Below the pieces are notes generated by a model. The model did not search any database and was not told the origin of the DNA. It saw only the letters and a list, made by a program, of their open reading frames with translations. The position numbers were made by a program, and so were the translations under genes. A DNA stretch of 64,000 nucleotides from Caballeronia ptereochthonis (GTDB lineage: Bacteria; Pseudomonadota; Gammaproteobacteria; Burkholderiales; Burkholderiaceae): NCBI RefSeq assembly GCF_001545075.1, contig NZ_FCOB02000004.1, forward strand, positions 124,001 through 188,000, read 5' to 3'. Below, in pieces: positions 27,880 through 36,552 of the stretch; the first letter of the stretch is position 1; every line of letters begins with the position of its first letter.

Positions 27880-28422
27880 TCAGGCTCCGGTGGTGGGCGC
27901 GGGGGTGGACGAGTCGCTGATCTGCGCATTCGCGCGCGGCTGGGCGGCGAGCGCCTTCATCAGCGCGGGCTCTTCCAGCAGGCGGGCGATCAGCGCTTCG
28001 GCGCCGGTCTTGCCGTCCATGTAGGTCAGCAGGTTGGCGAGCTGCGTGCGCGCCTCCAGCAGCTGCCGCAGCGGCTCGACCTTGCGCGCGATCGCGGCGG
28101 GCGTGAAGTCGTCCATGCTCTCGAAGGTCAGATCGACCGCGACGTTGCCCTCGCCCGTCAGCGTATTGGGCACCTGCACGGCGACGCGCGGCTTCATCGA
28201 CTTGAGACGCTCGTCGAAGTTGTCCACGTCGATCTCGAGAAACTTCCGCTCCACGGCGGGCGCGAGCGGCTCGGCGGGCTGCCCGGAGAGATCCGCGAGC
28301 ACGCCCATCACGAAGGGCAGATTGACCTTCTTTTCCGAGCCGTAGACTTCGACGTCGTATTCGATCTGCACGCGCGGCGCACGATTGCGCGCGATGAATT
28401 TCTGACTGCTTTCCTTTGCCAC
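27880..28422 (-). CDS. tssB: TssB small sheath subunit
   Basis: The 180-residue partner of TssC has the signature start MAKESSQKFIARNRAPRVQI, then VNLPFVMGVLADLSG, FLEIDVDNFDERLKSMKPR and a helical C-terminus. The start is GTG 28422, which lies eight bases after AAAGGAG and gives the conserved N-terminus. GTG 28431 would add three residues and overlap the ribosome site. Confidence 0.95.
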   Translation of the reverse strand: MAKESSQKFIARNRAPRVQIEYDVEVYGSEKKVNLPFVMGVLADLSGQPAEPLAPAVERKFLEIDVDNFDERLKSMKPRVAVQVPNTLTGEGNVAVDLTFESMDDFTPAAIARKVEPLRQLLEARTQLANLLTYMDGKTGAEALIARLLEEPALMKALAAQPRANAQISDSSTPAPTTGA

Positions 28423-28449
28423 GATGTCCACTCCTTTGCCTGAGGCGGG

Positions 28450-29502
28450 TCAGACGACCCCGCCCAGATGTCTGAATTGATGTGCGCCGTCCGGCGCGAC
28501 GTCCTCGATGATTTCCATGAAGCTCTTGCCGACGAGCCTCCGGGCGCGTTGCAGCAGCACCGGCAGCGGGCTCGAGGGCTCGTGCTCGGCGTAGTAGGCG
28601 CAAATCGCGTCCAGCGCCTCGCTCACGTCCCGCGCGCTCGCGATATGCCGGGGCGTGGCGGGTCCGGCAACGGCCGCGCCATGCGTCGCCGCTGCGGAAC
28701 CCGCGCCCTCTTCACTGCTGCTGGTCTCAATCGCACTGCCCCCGCGCCCCGTTTCCGGATCGAGCGCCTCCACCCGCGCCGCGACGAACTCCGTGAGGCG
28801 CCCGAGCGGCCGCGCGAGCGCGCCGAAGTCGAGCGCGCGCGCCGGCCCCACGCGCTCGGTCAGCAAGGTCTCGATTCGCGCGAGCGAGACGCGCGCCGAC
28901 GAAAGTGCCTCGCACTGCGCCCGTCCTTCCTCGGCGCCCACTTGCGCGAACGCCGCATCGATGGCCGCGAGGGTCGGCATCTCGTCGCCTTCGGCAAGCG
29001 GCGATTCGCCCGCCAGCACCTCCATGTCGCGCAGCGTGAAACCACGCTGACCGCGCGGCGCGACCAACGGCACGTCACGCAGTTCACCCGCGAGCCCCGC
29101 GCCGTCGACGAGCGCCGACAGCGCGTTGACCCGCGCGGTCGGATCGTCGCCGTCGCCCGCATCGAGCTGCGGATGCACGTTGCTCCAGTGCTGCGCGAGC
29201 AGCCCTTCGATCAGCGCAAGGCCGCGCGCGAGTCCGCTGAAACCCTCGCGAACCATGCCCGCCCGCGTGAAGTGCACCGCCACGCGCAGATCTCGCGTGC
29301 GTGCGAGCAGGGTCGTCGCGAGCGAGTGGGCGAGGGTCCAGTCGGGCGGTGTCGCGGCGATCACGGTGCCGCCATACTGAGCGTCGGGCTTGCCCGCGAT
29401 CGCCAGCTCCAGCGCACGGAATTCGGCGCTGTACTCCTCGTCCTCTCCGCACGGTTCCGGGGCGAGCTCGGTCAGCCAGGCTGCGATATCTGCGCGATTC
29501 AT
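28450..29502 (-). CDS. tssA: TssA baseplate/cap protein
   Basis: The 350-residue protein has the N-terminal ImpA domain (about 5-190): ELAPEPCGEDEEYSAEFRAL, DLRVAVHFTRAGMVREGFSG and LIEGLLAQHWSNVHPQLDAG. A Ser/Ala-rich linker leads to a C-terminal helical part (ALDAICAYYAEHEPSSPLPV, RRLVGKSFMEIIEDVAPDG), the short TssA class. TssA assists baseplate and sheath assembly. It lies between hcp and tssB, 27 bases before the latter. No strong Shine-Dalgarno precedes ATG 29502. Confidence 0.92.
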   Translation of the reverse strand: MNRADIAAWLTELAPEPCGEDEEYSAEFRALELAIAGKPDAQYGGTVIAATPPDWTLAHSLATTLLARTRDLRVAVHFTRAGMVREGFSGLARGLALIEGLLAQHWSNVHPQLDAGDGDDPTARVNALSALVDGAGLAGELRDVPLVAPRGQRGFTLRDMEVLAGESPLAEGDEMPTLAAIDAAFAQVGAEEGRAQCEALSSARVSLARIETLLTERVGPARALDFGALARPLGRLTEFVAARVEALDPETGRGGSAIETSSSEEGAGSAAATHGAAVAGPATPRHIASARDVSEALDAICAYYAEHEPSSPLPVLLQRARRLVGKSFMEIIEDVAPDGAHQFRHLGGVV

Positions 29503-29546
29503 GGTGATGTCCGCAAGGGGCGATGGTCAGTGGGTGAGCTGGCGGG

Positions 29547-30032
29547 TCATTCCGACTTGTTCTTCGGGATGTGCCACTTGCCGGTCACCACGCCGCCTTT
29601 CTTGGCGCCGTTGTTGTCCTGCGGCTGATACTCCATGTTGAATTGGGCGAAGTTCAGCGTGATGTTCTCGGCGACCTGATCCCCGCCGCCCGAGCCCACC
29701 GAGTGGCTGCTGATGAGCACTTCCTTGAGCGTGATCTTCAGGTACTCGATCGGGTCGGTCCCGCCCGCCTTGCGCAGCGTGAGCACGGCCTCCGGCATGT
29801 GGACGCCCTGGCAGCACGACTGCACGATCGTGGGCGAGCTCTTGTCGACGTACTTGCTGATCGAGAGGTCCTGCACCGACGCGGTCCCGGTGCCGCCGCC
29901 CGTGCCGCTGTGCGTGGTGCCCGTCTGCGAGCATCCCCACGACCAGCTCAACACCTCGATCTCGTCCGTGTGGCCCACCGCCAGTGATTCACCCTTGATG
30001 TCGCCCAGCTTGAGAAACATATCTACGGCCAT
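29547..30032 (-). CDS. hcp: Hcp tube protein
   Basis: The 161-residue Hcp1-family protein opens MAVDMFLKLGDIKGESLAVG and continues DEIEVLSWSWGCSQTGTTHS, with the later stretch YLKITLKEVLISSHSVG. It forms hexameric rings of the T6SS inner tube and can carry effectors. ATG 30032 follows TGGAGA. About 173 non-coding bases lie between it and the small gene upstream, long enough for a separate promoter, as is usual for the highly expressed hcp. I cannot mark a clear -24/-12 site there. Confidence 0.96.
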   Translation of the reverse strand: MAVDMFLKLGDIKGESLAVGHTDEIEVLSWSWGCSQTGTTHSGTGGGTGTASVQDLSISKYVDKSSPTIVQSCCQGVHMPEAVLTLRKAGGTDPIEYLKITLKEVLISSHSVGSGGGDQVAENITLNFAQFNMEYQPQDNNGAKKGGVVTGKWHIPKNKSE

Positions 30033-30205
30033 GTCAGTCTCCAGAAAAATGTGCGCCTTGCGGCACAGGAAAATTCGCGTCGTTCGATCGCGAAGCTCGG
30101 TTGCGGGCTTGTGACGAATTCCCGCTTTATTTCGGAATGCAAATCATCGTGATTGCTTCCATGCGTTTTTCATGGCCACGCATCAGCCCGAATTCATGCG
30201 CTGGC

Positions 30206-30442
30206 TCACTCGCCGAGCGCCCGCCGGATCGCCGCCGCCACCGCCGGCATGTCTCCGCGTTCGCAGAGCCGCGCCCAATCCACCAGCGTGTCGCGGTTCA
30301 CCGCCGGCGTTTCGCAAAGCCGCGCAAATCGTTCGAGCGTCGCCGCCGAACCGGCTATGCTATGAAAACGTTCGCGTCCGATGCACGCGTCCAGCATGAC
30401 CGCCATGCCTGCCTGCCGGGCCCGGTCGAGGAGGGTCTCCAT
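30206..30442 (-). CDS. Small protein of unknown function upstream of hcp
   Basis: The 78-residue product (METLLDRARQAGMAVMLDAC ... AAIRRALGE) starts at ATG 30442, nine bases after AGGAGA. It is predicted alpha-helical and soluble, with no signal or membrane segment. I do not recognise the family. Same strand as the T6SS operon and 173 bases before hcp; on its other side it is divergent from the ECF sigma gene. It may be the first gene of the operon or an independent regulator. The frame to 30529 is longer but has no site. Confidence 0.65.
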   Translation of the reverse strand: METLLDRARQAGMAVMLDACIGRERFHSIAGSAATLERFARLCETPAVNRDTLVDWARLCERGDMPAVAAAIRRALGE

Positions 30443-30610
30443 GATCTGTCTCCTATTCGGTGGTTCAAATGCGCGTCGTTGCGCGAGCCGTGACCCGAAA
30501 ACAGCCGCCCTCGCCCGCTTATTCCGCAAAAAAACTCGAAATATTCGCGGAATAGAGTTGCGTCTGGAGTGTTGTCAATCATGAGCGCGCCCATCTCAGG
30601 AGCTGCCCCG

Positions 30611-31144
30611 ATGAACGACGACGACTTGCCGACCGTCCTGCCGACGTTGTTGCCGCGGCTCTGGCGGTTCGCGCTGCGGCTCACGCAGAACCAGCACGAC
30701 GCCGAGGATCTCGTGCAGCGCGCCTGCGTGCGGGCGCTGGAGCGGCGCAGCCAGTTGCAGCCGGGCACCTCGACACTGAGCTGGCTGTTCTCGATCGTGC
30801 ATTCGACCTGGATGAACGAATTGCGCGCCCGTTCGATTCGCAGCCGCGGCAGCATGGACTGGCAGGACGAGGAAATCGAATCGTTCGCGGATCCCGCGGC
30901 GCACAATCCGGAGCTCGATCTGCTGCATCGCCAGGTGATCGACGCCGTCGAGGCGTTGCCGGAAGCGCAGCGCGTCGTGATGGTGCTGGTGGCGATCGAA
31001 GGCCTCAGCTATCGAGAAGCGGCCGAGGTGCTCGACGTGCCCATCGGCACGGTCATGAGCCGGCTGTCGCGCGCGCGACTCACGATTGGCCAGAAATTCA
31101 GCGTGCAGGCGCCGGCGGCGGCTCGAAAAGGAGAATCACTATGA
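30611..31144 (+). CDS. ECF-family RNA polymerase sigma factor
   Basis: The 177-residue sigma-70 family protein contains only regions 2 and 4. Region 2 has NQHDAEDLVQRACVRALERR and TLSWLFSIVHSTWMNELRAR; region 4 has YREAAEVLDVPIGTVMSRLS. ATG 30611 follows AGGAG by nine bases; ATG 30581 is possible. The downstream gene overlaps by four bases (ATGA) and encodes a membrane anti-sigma-like protein, the usual pairing. Divergent from the small gene upstream of hcp, so the pair could control entry to the T6SS operon, but no matched ECF promoter was identified. Confidence 0.92.
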   Translation: MNDDDLPTVLPTLLPRLWRFALRLTQNQHDAEDLVQRACVRALERRSQLQPGTSTLSWLFSIVHSTWMNELRARSIRSRGSMDWQDEEIESFADPAAHNPELDLLHRQVIDAVEALPEAQRVVMVLVAIEGLSYREAAEVLDVPIGTVMSRLSRARLTIGQKFSVQAPAAARKGESL

Positions 31145-31974
31145 TGAATGTCGATGATTCGCTGCTGATGTCCTATGTGGACGGCGAGCTTTCGCCCGAA
31201 CAGCGCGCGGAAGTCGAGGCGGCGATCGCGCACTCCGACGAGCTGGCGGCGCGGGCCGCGGCGCTGCAGGCGTCGGTCCTGCCCTATCGTGCCGCGTATG
31301 ACCGGCAGACGGTTCCTCCCGTGCCGGAAAGTCTGACGCGCCGCATCGAGGAGCTCGTGAGCGTCAGCACGCCGCAAGAGCGGAGCGGGCCGCGCGGCCG
31401 CCGTCGCTTCCCGTTGCAGTGGGCAGCCGCGGCCTTCGTCGCGGGCGCGATCTGCTCCGGCGTGCTCACCGGCTATCTCGGTGGCGTGAATCCGTTGAAA
31501 CCGGGCGTTGACCCGTGGGTGCAGAGCGTGGCGGACTATCAGGTGCTCTACGGCCGTGACACTGTCGCGAATATCCGGGAAGACAGAGCCAGCACCGAGC
31601 AGGTGCTGGCCGATATCCATCAGCGCGACGGCATGCCGGTCGACGTTCCCGACCTGCGTCAGGCGGGCCTCAAGTTCAAGCGTGTGCAGCGCTTGAACTA
31701 TCACGACCGACCGCTCATCCAGATGGTGTATCTGCCGGAGCGCGGCGATCCGGTCGCGCTGTGCGTGATCGAGGAGAACCAGGGCGATGCGCCGGTGCGG
31801 TCGAGTCAGATCGGCGAAATGAAGACGGTCACGTGGCGCGCCAACCGGCTCGCCTATGTGCTGCTCGCAAAAGCGCCTTCCCTCGACTTGCAGGCCATCG
31901 GCAACAGCATCGCCGGTGGGAAGACTGCTCCGCTCTATGGCAGCGCAAACGCAGACAAGTCGCGCGATAGCTAG
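31141..31974 (+). CDS. Anti-sigma factor, membrane-bound
   Basis: The 277-residue protein begins MMNVDDSLLMSYVDGELSPE, a common opening of ECF anti-sigma factors. It has an N-terminal cytoplasmic helical region to about 85, one transmembrane helix at 91-113 after a basic RGRRR stretch, and a periplasmic domain to the end. No HxxxCxxC zinc motif is present. The start overlaps the sigma stop, implying stoichiometric coupling. The periplasmic part would sense the signal that releases the sigma factor. Confidence 0.85.
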   Translation: MMNVDDSLLMSYVDGELSPEQRAEVEAAIAHSDELAARAAALQASVLPYRAAYDRQTVPPVPESLTRRIEELVSVSTPQERSGPRGRRRFPLQWAAAAFVAGAICSGVLTGYLGGVNPLKPGVDPWVQSVADYQVLYGRDTVANIREDRASTEQVLADIHQRDGMPVDVPDLRQAGLKFKRVQRLNYHDRPLIQMVYLPERGDPVALCVIEENQGDAPVRSSQIGEMKTVTWRANRLAYVLLAKAPSLDLQAIGNSIAGGKTAPLYGSANADKSRDS

Positions 31975-32014
31975 GCGGACGCGTGCGCCGCGCCTCACGC
32001 CTTCAGGCACGGCG

Positions 32015-32090
32015 CGGCCGGCGATGATCGGTATCGGCATGCCCCCGAGGCTTCCCGCCAGGTTCATCGTGGCGCCGACGATCCCGCGGG
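32015..32090 (-). pseudogene. Relic of an MFS transporter 3' part
   Basis: On the minus strand just after the fuconate dehydratase stop, one frame reads GIVGATMNLAGSLGGMPIPI, which resembles the late cytoplasmic loop and helix of ACS-type major facilitator transporters. A different frame a few codons upstream reads GASLLVTWCAPRF, like the preceding helix, so the relic carries a frameshift. No full transporter remains in the 160 bases between the two flanking genes. Fuconate or rhamnonate dehydratases often have an MFS carrier next to them, which fits. The stretch is short, so the call is tentative. Confidence 0.4.
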
Positions 32091-32136
32091 AAGCGCGGCG
32101 CGCACCACGTGACGAGCAGCGACGCTCCGATGCGCC

Positions 32137-33453
32137 CTAGCCCGCCTCGATATCCGACCAGACGGGCCCATCGGGATACTGATAGCGCGAGAGCGTGTCG
32201 CGCTTCATCTCCGCGCTGTAGCCGGGCAGGCTGGGCGGCATGTAGCGGCCATGGCGGATGATCACCGGGTCGATGAAGTGTTCGTGGAGGTGATCGACAT
32301 ACTCGAGCACGCGATTCTCCAGCGAACCCGCCACGGCGATATAGTCGAACAGGGAAATATGCTGCGTGTACTCGCAAAGCCCCACGCCTCCACCATGAGG
32401 GCAGACAGGAACGCCGAACTTCGCTGCCATCAGCAGCACGATCAGAACTTCGTTGAGGCCGCCGAGGCGTGCGGCATCGAGCTGGCAGAAATCGAATGCG
32501 CGCGCCTGGAACATCTGCTTGAACATGACGCGGTTGTGGCAGTGCTCGCCGGTGGCGACGCCAATGGGCGAGATGCGCTCGCGGATGCGCGCATGCCCGA
32601 GGATATCGTCGGGACTCGTCGGTTCCTCGATCCACATGGGCTCGAATACCGCGAGCCGGCGCATGGCCTCGATCGCCTGATCGACATCCCAGACCTGATT
32701 GGCGTCCATCATCAGCGAGCGTTCCCAGCCGATCTCCTCCCGCAGGATTCTTGCGCGCCGCATGTCTTCTTCGAGATCGGCGCCCACCTTCTGCTTGACG
32801 TGGCTCCAGCCGGCGGCGACGGCCTCACGGGCGAGCCGGCGCATCTTCTCTTCGGAGTAGCCGAGCCAACCCGGGGCGGTCGTGTAGCCGGGGAACCCCT
32901 GATCCAGCATCTCGGCTTCGCGGCGCGCCTTGCCCGGTGACTGCTTCCGCAGCAGCGCGATCGCTTCTTCCGGTGTCAGCACATCGGTGACATAGCTGAA
33001 ATCGAGGCAGCGCACGAGCTCTTCGGGCGTCATGTCGACCAGCAGCTTCCAGACCGGCTTGCCTGCCGACTTGGCCCACAGATCCCAGACCGCGTTGACG
33101 ATCGCGGCGGTGGCGAGGTGAATGACGCCTTTCTCCGGCCCGAGCCAGCGCAACTGACTGTCACCGGCCGTGAGCCGCCTCCAGAAGGCTCCCATGTCGG
33201 CGGTGATCTCTTCGAGCGTGAGGCCCTTGACGAGCCCGGACAGCGATTCCGCGGCCTTCACGCAAATCTCGTTGCCGCGCCCGATCGTGAAGGTCAGGCC
33301 GTGACCCTGCAGATCGTCCGGAGAGTCCGTGTGGAGCACGACATAGGTCGCCGAGTAGTCGGGTGCGGCATTCATCGCATCGGAGCCAGCGAGGGACTTC
33401 GACGTGGGAAAACGAAGATCGTGTACTGCGATCCGGGTGATTCGCGTGGTCAT
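32137..33453 (-). CDS. fucD: L-fuconate dehydratase (enolase superfamily)
   Basis: The 438-residue enzyme is expected to dehydrate L-fuconate to 2-keto-3-deoxy-L-fuconate. Diagnostic stretches are ITRIAVHDLRFPTSKSLAGS, SDAMNAAPDYSATYVVLHTD, the catalytic KQKVGAD, metal ligands in MMDANQVW, WIEEP and TGEHCHN, and the late CPHGGGVGLCEY. Length and N-terminal pattern fit fuconate dehydratase better than other mandelate-racemase groups. The LysR gene is divergent, with 68 bases between, so it is the likely regulator. No other fucose-pathway gene is adjacent. Confidence 0.88.
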   Translation of the reverse strand: MTTRITRIAVHDLRFPTSKSLAGSDAMNAAPDYSATYVVLHTDSPDDLQGHGLTFTIGRGNEICVKAAESLSGLVKGLTLEEITADMGAFWRRLTAGDSQLRWLGPEKGVIHLATAAIVNAVWDLWAKSAGKPVWKLLVDMTPEELVRCLDFSYVTDVLTPEEAIALLRKQSPGKARREAEMLDQGFPGYTTAPGWLGYSEEKMRRLAREAVAAGWSHVKQKVGADLEEDMRRARILREEIGWERSLMMDANQVWDVDQAIEAMRRLAVFEPMWIEEPTSPDDILGHARIRERISPIGVATGEHCHNRVMFKQMFQARAFDFCQLDAARLGGLNEVLIVLLMAAKFGVPVCPHGGGVGLCEYTQHISLFDYIAVAGSLENRVLEYVDHLHEHFIDPVIIRHGRYMPPSLPGYSAEMKRDTLSRYQYPDGPVWSDIEAG

Positions 33454-33521
33454 AGAAGGCTCAACTCGATCGAACGGTCCGTAAGGACGGGTGAACCGGA
33501 CTGTACATCTGCGCGCGATAT

Positions 33522-34520
33522 ATGAATAATTGTCGAACCGTATCCATCGATATCAGAATTGATATGTCACCGGACCTTCGAGACTCGACGGGCACAGCGG
33601 CGCACGCGCATGCACCGCTGAAGATTTCGAGTCGTCAGATCGCATTGATCAACGCGCTGGATGAGTTCCGCAACCTTCGCAAGGCCGCGGCGGCGATGCA
33701 TACCACCCAGCCGGCGGCGAGCCTGCTGCTTCAGCAGCTCGAAGAGCGCCTCGGTGTTCCGTTGTTCACGCGCCTGCCGCGCGGCATGGAGCCGACTGCG
33801 TTCGGCGAAGTGCTCATCCGGTTCGCGCAGGGTGTGGTGCACGAGTTTGGCCACGCCGAGTCCGAAATCAGGGAGCTGGCGGCGGGCGCGGCGGGGCTGG
33901 TGCGTATCGGGACGGTGGTCGGGCCGGTGCCGTCGCTCGTCACGCGTACCCTGCTGGCGTTCAAGGCGAACAATCCGCGGGTGCGGATTTCCGTCGATGT
34001 CGGCACCAGCGATATGCTGCTGCCGTCGCTGATGCGCGGAGATCTCGATGTGGTGATCGGCCGTCTGCCCGATCGGAGCAGTCATCCGGAAGTCGACGTG
34101 GAGCTCTTCGGGACGGCCGAGCACATGCGCGTCATCGGCCGCCCGCGGCATCCCGCCGCCCGGGTCGAGAACCTGGCGCTGAAGGATCTCGTGAATCTGA
34201 CGTGGATTCTCCATCCCGTCGGCAGCCCGATGCGCTCGCGGGTAGAGAACATCCTGGCGCTGGCGGGAATGACCGAAACGCTCGACGTCATCGAAACGGC
34301 CAACCTGCTCGCCACGACCGCGATGATCGAAGCGTCCGACATGATCTCCGTCGTTCCCGAGGACGTTGCGCAGTACTACGCCCGCTACGCGATGGTGGCG
34401 ATGCTGCCGGTCGAGCTGCCGGTGCCGATGGTCAATCTGGGGCTGTTGACACAGCGCGGGCGTGCCCTGTCAGCCGCCGTGATTCAGTTGCTGCAGCAGT
34501 TGCGCGAGCACGGCGGATAG
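33522..34520 (+). CDS. LysR-family regulator divergent from fucD
   Basis: The 332-residue protein has an N-terminal winged helix (about 36-95; NLRKAAAAMHTTQPAASLLL, LEERLGVPLFTRLPRGMEPT) and a C-terminal effector domain (AGLVRIGTVVGPVPSLVTRT, GDLDVVIGRL). The first 35 residues precede the usual LysR start, so ATG 33564 may be the true start; neither has a clear ribosome site. Divergent placement beside fucD suggests control of fuconate use. The inducer is unknown. Confidence 0.85.
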   Translation: MNNCRTVSIDIRIDMSPDLRDSTGTAAHAHAPLKISSRQIALINALDEFRNLRKAAAAMHTTQPAASLLLQQLEERLGVPLFTRLPRGMEPTAFGEVLIRFAQGVVHEFGHAESEIRELAAGAAGLVRIGTVVGPVPSLVTRTLLAFKANNPRVRISVDVGTSDMLLPSLMRGDLDVVIGRLPDRSSHPEVDVELFGTAEHMRVIGRPRHPAARVENLALKDLVNLTWILHPVGSPMRSRVENILALAGMTETLDVIETANLLATTAMIEASDMISVVPEDVAQYYARYAMVAMLPVELPVPMVNLGLLTQRGRALSAAVIQLLQQLREHGG

Positions 34521-34614
34521 CCATGCAATTGCGTGAGCGATGCTTGAGATGCCTGGGTTCACACGCGTTCCGCGCGACGAGTGCGCAGCGGCAATCAGGC
34601 TCGAAGGCATCGCG

Positions 34615-35520
34615 TCATGCACTGCCATGTAGCTGTTGCAACAGCTCGAGAAACAGGTCCAGCGCACGCGTTGGCGGCCGCGAGATCTCCGTGATCGCGC
34701 TGATCGTGTTTTCGTAGAGCGGACCATCGGGCACCTTGACGAGCGCGTGCCGCTTCGCGAATGACGCGGCATAAAACTGCGGCAACAAGCCGACGTATTG
34801 CCCGGAGAGTACCAGCATCGCGACCGCCTCCAGGCCCGACGCCGCCGGCCCGCGCTGCATGCCGAGCGTGTTGAGCGCCTCGTGCACGAACGGTTGCGAG
34901 CGATAGACGAGCGGCAGCGTCGACGCATCGCGCAAACGCCGGCGCGCGACGTACAGCTGCTGACGTTCGATGAAGAGCGGCAGATAGTGGAAGCCCGCCT
35001 CGCGCCGGTACATCCCGCGAATCGCCACTTGCACGCGACGCTCGCGTAACGCGAGATCCAGTTCGTTGAACGTCATCACGCGCAATTCGACGTTCACGTC
35101 CGGCGCGTGCTCCTTCAGCGCGGCGAGCGCCTCGGGCAGATGACAGCCCTCGTCGCTCAGGATGTGCTCGACCATGCCGATCGAAAGGGTGCCCGACAAC
35201 ACGCCGCGTACCGCGTCGATTTCCGGACGGATGCGCTCGAGCGACATCAGCGCATCGCGTGCGAGATCGAGCGCCACCTTGCCGGCATGCGTGAGCACGA
35301 AGCCGGATGGCCCGCGCTCGCACAGCCGCGCGCCGAGCGTTTCCTCGACGTCGCGGATATGCCGGCTGATCGACGCCTTCGACATATTCAACTGCTTCTC
35401 GGCGGCGGCGAAGCCGTTCGCCTGCGCGACCGCGCAAAAGATCCGCAGCGAGCGCAGGTCTCGTTCACTGAAGTCGGGGCGCTTGGCGCTCGGGGTTCTG
35501 GCTGTCGGTCGATCGGTCAT
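34615..35520 (-). CDS. LysR-family regulator of the ABC importer operon
   Basis: The 301-residue protein has a winged-helix N-terminus (LRSLRIFCAVAQANGFAAAE, MSKASISRHIRDVEETLGAR) and an effector-binding domain (GTLSIGMVEHILSDEG). It is divergent from the ABC importer operon across 176 bases that contain a T-N11-A palindrome near its own start, the usual LysR layout. It likely represses itself and activates the operon with a co-inducer, probably the transported compound. Confidence 0.88.
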   Translation of the reverse strand: MTDRPTARTPSAKRPDFSERDLRSLRIFCAVAQANGFAAAEKQLNMSKASISRHIRDVEETLGARLCERGPSGFVLTHAGKVALDLARDALMSLERIRPEIDAVRGVLSGTLSIGMVEHILSDEGCHLPEALAALKEHAPDVNVELRVMTFNELDLALRERRVQVAIRGMYRREAGFHYLPLFIERQQLYVARRRLRDASTLPLVYRSQPFVHEALNTLGMQRGPAASGLEAVAMLVLSGQYVGLLPQFYAASFAKRHALVKVPDGPLYENTISAITEISRPPTRALDLFLELLQQLHGSA

Positions 35521-35546
35521 CTACAGGTCCATCGCGGAAATCGAAA

Positions 35547-35565
35547 GGTTACGGTTTTCGGAACC
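35547..35565. promoter_or_regulatory. LysR-type T-N11-A operator candidate
   Basis: GGTT (35547-35550), eleven bases, then AACC (35562-35565) form a dyad with exact T-N11-A spacing in the divergent region. It lies 26 bases before the LysR start and about 130 bases before the binding-protein gene. An A-run (35574-35580) follows. The site fits LysR autoregulation. Sequence pattern only. Confidence 0.45.
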
Positions 35566-35696
35566 ATACCGATAAAAAAATCATTTTTCACTCTCTTTAT
35601 GGCGGAATACATTCGGCTGCCTGTCGCAACGCGCGGAGTCGCAGCGACCACGCCCTGCCCGGCCGGTACCCACACGTCCATTACGCGGAGAAAGCA

Positions 35697-36548
35697 ATGA
35701 AAAACTGGTCCAGACGATCCTTTGTGAAAGCGACGCTCGCGTCGGGCGCCGCCCTCGCGCTGCCGACGATCGCGCGCGCCGAAGGCGGCACGCTCGCCGA
35801 CATCAGGAAGCGCGGCAAGCTGGTGGTCGGCACCGAAGCCGCGTACGAGCCGTTCGAATTCGTCGAGAACGGGCAGATCGTCGGCTATGGGCATGACGTG
35901 CTGGAGTTGATGGCGGCCCGGCTCGGCGTCAGGCTCGAACAGATGAACCTGCCGTTCCAGGGCCTTCTGCCGGGCCTGATGTCGCACAAGTTCGACTTCG
36001 TCGCGACCAGCGTCGGCATCACGCCGGAGCGCGCCAAGCGTTTCGCGTTCAGCGAGCCGGTCGGCGTGGTGCGTTCGGTGCTGATGGTGCGCGCCGACGA
36101 CACGTCGGTAAAACGCGATCTCGACATCGGCGGCAAGACCATCGGCACGCAGATGGGTTCGTCGTCGCAGCCCGTCGCCGACGAGTTCGAAAAGGAGCTG
36201 AAGGAAAAAACCGGCAAGGGCTACGCGGGCACCAAGCTGTTCCAGGCCTATCCGGACGTTTCGAACGCCCTTGCGAACAAGACCATCGACGTCGCGCTGA
36301 TGCCGTCGAACATTGCCGCGGTGCAGATGAAGCGCCAGCCCAACGTGTTCCGCATCGCCGGCACGATCGGCCAGCCGAAGCTGCTCGCCTGGGTCGCCAA
36401 TCCGAACGACCTCGAGATCCGCAAGTTCATCAACGATTCACTCGAGGAATTCCGCAGCAACGGCAAGCTCGCCGCGCTGCAGACGAAGTGGTTCGGCGCG
36501 TCGATGGACACGCCGCGCAGCAACTATCTGCCGGCCGGCGCCATCTGA
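35697..36548 (+). CDS. ABC amino-acid-type solute-binding protein
   Basis: The 283-residue periplasmic protein has a twin-arginine-like signal (MKNWSRRSFVKATLASGAAL, cleavage near ARA-EG). A family 3 solute-binding fold follows: RKRGKLVVGTEAAYEPFEFV, YGHDVLELMAARLGV, DFVATSVGITPERAKRFAFS and KTIGTQMGSSS. It should deliver a polar amino acid or guanidino compound to the two permeases encoded next. GGAGAAAG precedes ATG 35697. First gene of a seven-gene run. Confidence 0.9.
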   Translation: MKNWSRRSFVKATLASGAALALPTIARAEGGTLADIRKRGKLVVGTEAAYEPFEFVENGQIVGYGHDVLELMAARLGVRLEQMNLPFQGLLPGLMSHKFDFVATSVGITPERAKRFAFSEPVGVVRSVLMVRADDTSVKRDLDIGGKTIGTQMGSSSQPVADEFEKELKEKTGKGYAGTKLFQAYPDVSNALANKTIDVALMPSNIAAVQMKRQPNVFRIAGTIGQPKLLAWVANPNDLEIRKFINDSLEEFRSNGKLAALQTKWFGASMDTPRSNYLPAGAI

Positions 36549-36552
36549 CGCC

